Shown: positions 14,385-17,243 of the stretch, one piece after another | Numbering within the stretch: the stretch's first letter is position 1 | How the letters are laid out: each line of letters starts with the position of its first letter | Assembly (NCBI GenBank): GCA_022793975.1 | Contig: JAAWDW010000115.1 | Span: 1-17,243, forward strand | Source of the DNA: Bacillota bacterium | GTDB lineage: Bacteria > Bacillota > Clostridia > Peptostreptococcales > Anaerovoracaceae | Direction: 5' to 3' | DNA: 17,243 bases | Program-made: the position numbers and the translations under genes | Notes under the pieces: generated by a model | What the model saw: only the letters and a program-made list of their open reading frames with translations | The model's database searches: none | Told to the model about the DNA's origin: nothing

Positions 14385-15137
14385 ATGATGTTGAGTTTAA
14401 AAGGCTCAAGCGATACTACGGTGTTTGCTGTTAAAATTGCATATAAAACAATGAAAAAGAACACAGAGAAAAAAATAAGCATATTTAATACAATTGCTTG
14501 CGGTATTTTCATTTTTGCGGCCGCAATGTTTTTAATGTGCAGCTGCGCCGCACAAAACGATTCTCAGACATCTTTGAATGATTTGCCGGCAGAAAATGTC
14601 AGCACAGAAGCTGCTGGCATTTCGGATGTACCGCAGAAAACAGATAGTAATAAAGACGTTGCGGACGATGTTGAAACTACAGCAGGCTCTATAAGTACAG
14701 CATCGACAGTTGATTCGGACAGCTCGGAAAATTCGGCGTATAAATGTACAGTATCTGTAAAATGTGAGACGCTGCTTGAACATAAAGATGAACTTACAGA
14801 TGGCGTCACAGAGATTTTGCCTTCGGACGGTATTATAATTTCCGAAACCGAAGTTGCGTTTGAAGAGGGAGACAGCGTATTTGATGTACTTTTTGATATA
14901 ACGCAGGAAAAGGAAATACATATGGAGTTTGTAAATACGCCGCTTTACGGCAGCGCTTATATAAAGGGTATAGCCAATATTTATGAATTTGACTGCGGCA
15001 GTCTTTCCGGCTGGATGTACAGCGTAAACGGAATGTTTCCTAATACAGGCTGTAGCAGTGTTTTTGTAAAAAACGGCGATGAAATAGAATGGCTGTACTC
15101 CTGTGATCTCGGAAAAGATATAGGGAATATAAACTAA
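14385..15137 (+). CDS. DUF4430 (transcobalamin-like) lipoprotein
   Basis: A membrane-anchored DUF4430 protein. A hydrophobic segment (about 33-51) leads to FLMCSC, a relaxed lipobox with C54 or C52 as the lipid-bearing Cys. A Ser/Thr/Asp-rich spacer (55-118) follows, then the domain. CTVSVKC (121-127) leads into DUF4430 (about 155-247), with EGDSVFDVLFD (161-171), EFVNTPLYGSAYIKGI (181-196), SGWMYSVNGMFPNTGC (208-223) and GDEIEWLYSCDLGKDIG (231-247). C121, C127, C204, C223 and C240 could form disulfides. ATG 14385/14388 has only a weak AGG site; an internal ATG at 14451 (MKKNTEKK) gives a cleaner signal peptide but no visible site. It starts 21 bases after the large protein and precedes the ECF genes by 20, so it is likely the substrate-capturing partner of the transporter. 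The ligand, presumably a corrinoid, is inferred. Confidence 0.82.
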   Translation: MMLSLKGSSDTTVFAVKIAYKTMKKNTEKKISIFNTIACGIFIFAAAMFLMCSCAAQNDSQTSLNDLPAENVSTEAAGISDVPQKTDSNKDVADDVETTAGSISTASTVDSDSSENSAYKCTVSVKCETLLEHKDELTDGVTEILPSDGIIISETEVAFEEGDSVFDVLFDITQEKEIHMEFVNTPLYGSAYIKGIANIYEFDCGSLSGWMYSVNGMFPNTGCSSVFVKNGDEIEWLYSCDLGKDIGNIN

Positions 15138-15157
15138 ACAGAAAGGAGAGATGTGCA

Positions 15158-16096
15158 GTGCGCGATAATTTTTCTTCATATCACCCGGCTGTAATTTTTG
15201 CTTATTTTCTGAGCGTTATAATTTGCGGAATGTTTTTTGTGCATCCGATACTCCTTATTATATCGGCTTGTGGCGCGCTTTCCTATTCCGTATATCTTGG
15301 CGGCGGAAAAGTGCTAATGGTAAATTTATGTATGCTGTTTTTTATAATAATAACAGGAACAGCTGTAAATATGCTTTTTAATCACAGAGGAATGACAACT
15401 CTCTTTTATTTGCGGGGCAATCCCGTGACATTTGAATCGGCAGTTTACGGAGCCGCCGCCGGTCTTATGATAGGCACAATGATAATGTGGTTTTCGTGCT
15501 GCAATAAGATTCTTACCGGAGACAAAATTATGTATCTTTTCGGAAGAGTGTTGCCTGTATTTTCACTTTTATTTTCAATGGTGCTCAGATTTGTGCCGCA
15601 TTTTGCGGACAAAGCACGTGATATATCCGCAGGGCAAAGAGGAATAAGAGGGAATGTATTTAAAAATGCTGCAGAAGAAAGGGACGTGATCTCGATAAAA
15701 GATTATGAAGAACATCAGTCTTTAGGATTAAAGGTAAAGACCGAAATGCGCACGGCATCGATACTTACTACATGGGCCCTTGAAAATGCTGTAGATACGG
15801 CGAATTCTATGAAATCGCGCGGTTACGGACTTGCAGGTCGTACATCATTTTCTTTTTACCGCTTTGATATAAGAGATGGTATCGCAGTATTGTTTCTGAT
15901 TATTCTTGATATGCTGCTGGCAGTCTGCAGCGGTCGGGGAGCAGGTTATTTCAGCTGCTTTCCTATGATAAAAACGGCACAGACTGCGATGATAACGGTT
16001 ATTTTTTTTGCAGCTTATGCGGTGCTTGTGTTTATACCACTTATGATAGATGTGTGGGAGGATATAAAATGGCAGTATTTACAATTAAAAATTTGA
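15158..16096 (+). CDS. ECF transporter transmembrane (T) component, EcfT/CbiQ family
   Basis: A 312-residue membrane scaffold subunit of an energy-coupling factor importer. Hydrophobic segments lie near 10-27, 29-47, 53-73, 98-114, 130-147, 240-256 and 275-300. Between them is a long cytoplasmic helical region with the two coupling motifs that dock on the ATPases: SAGQRGIRG (157-165) and SMKSRGYG (217-224), both keeping the Arg-Gly core. NHRG (75-78), with LFYLRGNP after it, is like the CbiQ relatives that accompany DUF4430 genes. The start is GTG 15158, nine bases after AGGAG; the ATG at 15151 is out of frame and stops at once. Its 3' end overlaps the ATPase gene by 28 bases, so the two are translationally coupled. 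Cobalt or another vitamin is possible, but the riboswitch favours a corrinoid. Confidence 0.9.
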   Translation: MRDNFSSYHPAVIFAYFLSVIICGMFFVHPILLIISACGALSYSVYLGGGKVLMVNLCMLFFIIITGTAVNMLFNHRGMTTLFYLRGNPVTFESAVYGAAAGLMIGTMIMWFSCCNKILTGDKIMYLFGRVLPVFSLLFSMVLRFVPHFADKARDISAGQRGIRGNVFKNAAEERDVISIKDYEEHQSLGLKVKTEMRTASILTTWALENAVDTANSMKSRGYGLAGRTSFSFYRFDIRDGIAVLFLIILDMLLAVCSGRGAGYFSCFPMIKTAQTAMITVIFFAAYAVLVFIPLMIDVWEDIKWQYLQLKI

Positions 16097-17243
16097 CATT
16101 TACTTATCCCGCAAGGAGTAAAGCTGCACTCCAAAATGTAAATTTGACGGTGAACAGCGGACAGTTTATTGTAATATGCGGAAAATCGGGATCCGGCAAG
16201 TCAACTTTGCTGCGTCAGTTTAAGACGGCGCTTGTTCCCAACGGCAGTATTGACGGGGAAATATTTTTTAACGGCAGACCACTTAGGAGAGTTTTGCAGA
16301 GAGAGCAAGCACAAAAGATAGGGTTTGTAATGCAAAATCCGGACAGTCAGATAGTTACGGATAAAGTATGGCATGAGCTTGTTTTCGGTCTTGAAAGTCT
16401 GGGAGAAAATAAAGAAACGATAAGGCTTCGTGCAGCTGAGATAGCAGGCTTTTTCGGTATGCAGGATTGGTTTGATAAAAACGTGAATATTCTTTCCGGA
16501 GGGCAGAAACAGATTCTTAATCTGGCATCGGTAATGATGCTGCAGCCGCAGGTGCTCATACTTGACGAGCCTACAAGCAGACTTGATCCTATAGCGGCGG
16601 GAGAGTTTCTTGAGATTGTGAAGAGGATAAACAGAGAACTTGGGACAACGATAATAATGGTGGAACACCGCCTTGAAGAGGTATTTGCATATACTGATAG
16701 AATAGCAGTAATGGATGAAGGCAGGATAATAATAAACGATATTCCGCAAAAGGCAGCGGAGAAACTTGCCAAAATCGGCAGCAGAATGTTTGCGGCAATG
16801 CCTGTACCCGTAAGGGTGTATGCAGAGCTTGCGGAAGACAGCATCGGACAGAATTTTGCCTGCCCTTTGCATATAAAGGACGGAAGACTATGGCTTTCCG
16901 AGATTTTTGATACAGCAACGCCTCAAATCACACAATTGCCGCCAAATTTGGCATCAAATACGGAAAAGAGCGGTGAAAACAAACATGAAGGAAAAAGGTA
17001 CGACAGTTTAAGAAATATAAACTTAAATAGCAGAAAACCGGCGGTACAGTTAAAGAATGTCTGGTTCAGATATGAAAAAGACGGGCACGATATAATAAAG
17101 GATTTTTCGCTGGACATATACAGCAGTGAATTTTTTGCCGTTGTCGGCGGAAACGGAGCCGGAAAAACAACATTACTTAGACTTATTATCGGTATTAATA
17201 AAGCGTATAGGGGAAAAGTAAAAATAAATGAAGACTCCGAAAC
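16069..17243 (+). CDS. Tandem ECF-type ABC ATPase (EcfA-EcfA' fusion), 3' partial
   Basis: This gene runs off the window end after 391 codons. The first nucleotide-binding domain (1 to about 235) has Walker A GKSGSGKST (38-46), Q-loop Q89 in FVMQNPDSQI, signature LSGGQ (142-146), Walker B VLILDEP (162-168) and switch H200 (VEHRLEE). The sequence to about 325 is a long, polar, low-complexity linker rich in Asn, Ser and Lys. A second domain begins at about 326 (VQLKNVWFRYE) and shows Walker A GGNGAGKTT (360-368). Two ECF-type ATPases are thus fused in one chain, which powers the importer with the adjacent T subunit. ATG 16069 lies inside the T gene after GGGAGGATATAA, an exact ribosome binding site. 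MQNPDxQ is diagnostic of ECF/CbiO ATPases. Confidence 0.95.
   Translation, partial: MAVFTIKNLTFTYPARSKAALQNVNLTVNSGQFIVICGKSGSGKSTLLRQFKTALVPNGSIDGEIFFNGRPLRRVLQREQAQKIGFVMQNPDSQIVTDKVWHELVFGLESLGENKETIRLRAAEIAGFFGMQDWFDKNVNILSGGQKQILNLASVMMLQPQVLILDEPTSRLDPIAAGEFLEIVKRINRELGTTIIMVEHRLEEVFAYTDRIAVMDEGRIIINDIPQKAAEKLAKIGSRMFAAMPVPVRVYAELAEDSIGQNFACPLHIKDGRLWLSEIFDTATPQITQLPPNLASNTEKSGENKHEGKRYDSLRNINLNSRKPAVQLKNVWFRYEKDGHDIIKDFSLDIYSSEFFAVVGGNGAGKTTLLRLIIGINKAYRGKVKINEDSE

Noticed and set aside
14532..15179. 215-codon minus-strand open frame opposite the DUF4430 lipoprotein gene
   Set aside because: Its composition is very rich in Tyr, Arg and Cys as expected for a complementary-frame artefact, while the plus-strand frame has clear DUF4430 motifs.
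16201..16872. Minus-strand open frames over the ECF ATPase region
   Set aside because: The plus-strand frame from 16069 is open to the window end and carries Walker A/B and LSGGQ motifs, so the antisense frames are shadows.
15158..17243. CbiMNQO-type cobalt transporter
   Set aside because: The T and ATPase subunits resemble CbiQ/CbiO, but no CbiM or CbiN is present and DUF4430 partners are not part of cobalt systems. A corrinoid importer fits better, though cobalt cannot be fully excluded.

Overview
The window looks like a chromosomal segment of an anaerobic, low-GC Gram-positive bacterium (Clostridia-like Firmicutes). The reasons are AT-rich sequence, strong AGGAGG-type ribosome binding sites, a feo locus with a FeoB-associated Cys-rich peptide, a 2x[4Fe-4S] aldo/keto reductase, a cobalamin riboswitch with a Rho-independent terminator platform, and ECF-type transport genes. 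No species is claimed.

Layout. (1) 1-2530: a YfcC/DcuC-like carrier on the minus strand is divergent from a GntR/FCD regulator, with a long inverted repeat at the carrier promoter as a candidate operator. A strong inverted repeat at 67-142 lies beyond the carrier. (2) 2555-5984: a ferrous-iron operon, feoA-feoA-feoB plus a small FeoB-associated protein, marked by three copies of a GTTAGC-N4-GCTAAC-type palindrome and closed by a strong terminator. (3) 5986-8498: a restriction-modification module. A predicted HNH restriction endonuclease (plus strand) converges on two adenine/cytosine-N methyltransferases (minus strand), and the convergent genes share one bidirectional terminator. (4) 8520-10503: an aldo/keto reductase with two ferredoxin-type clusters and a zinc-ribbon/GNAT acetyltransferase, both minus strand. 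The methyltransferases lie directly downstream of the reductase and may be co-transcribed with it. (5) 10734-17243 (runs off the end): a sigma70-type promoter, a cobalamin riboswitch with a switchable terminator, and a four-gene operon. It encodes a 1058-residue secreted protein (alpha-toroid, Ig-like, DUF4430/transcobalamin-like, second alpha-toroid, copper-amine-oxidase-N-like), a DUF4430 lipoprotein, an EcfT membrane subunit and a tandem two-domain ECF ATPase (partial).

Region 5 is the most interesting. An alpha-toroid joined to a DUF4430 domain is the fold combination of animal intrinsic factor and transcobalamin. Here it sits under a B12 riboswitch beside ECF transporter subunits. The simplest reading is a corrinoid capture-and-import system of a Gram-positive cell: a secreted or wall-associated transcobalamin-like protein, a membrane-tethered DUF4430 receptor, and a dedicated ECF importer whose substrate-binding S subunit is not in the window and should lie just downstream. 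The assignment to B12 rests on the riboswitch and on fold logic, not on a biochemical signature.

Intergenic stretches longer than 300 bases are limited to 10504-11186, which holds two divergent promoters, the riboswitch and its terminator. No tRNA, rRNA, insertion sequence or CRISPR array was seen.
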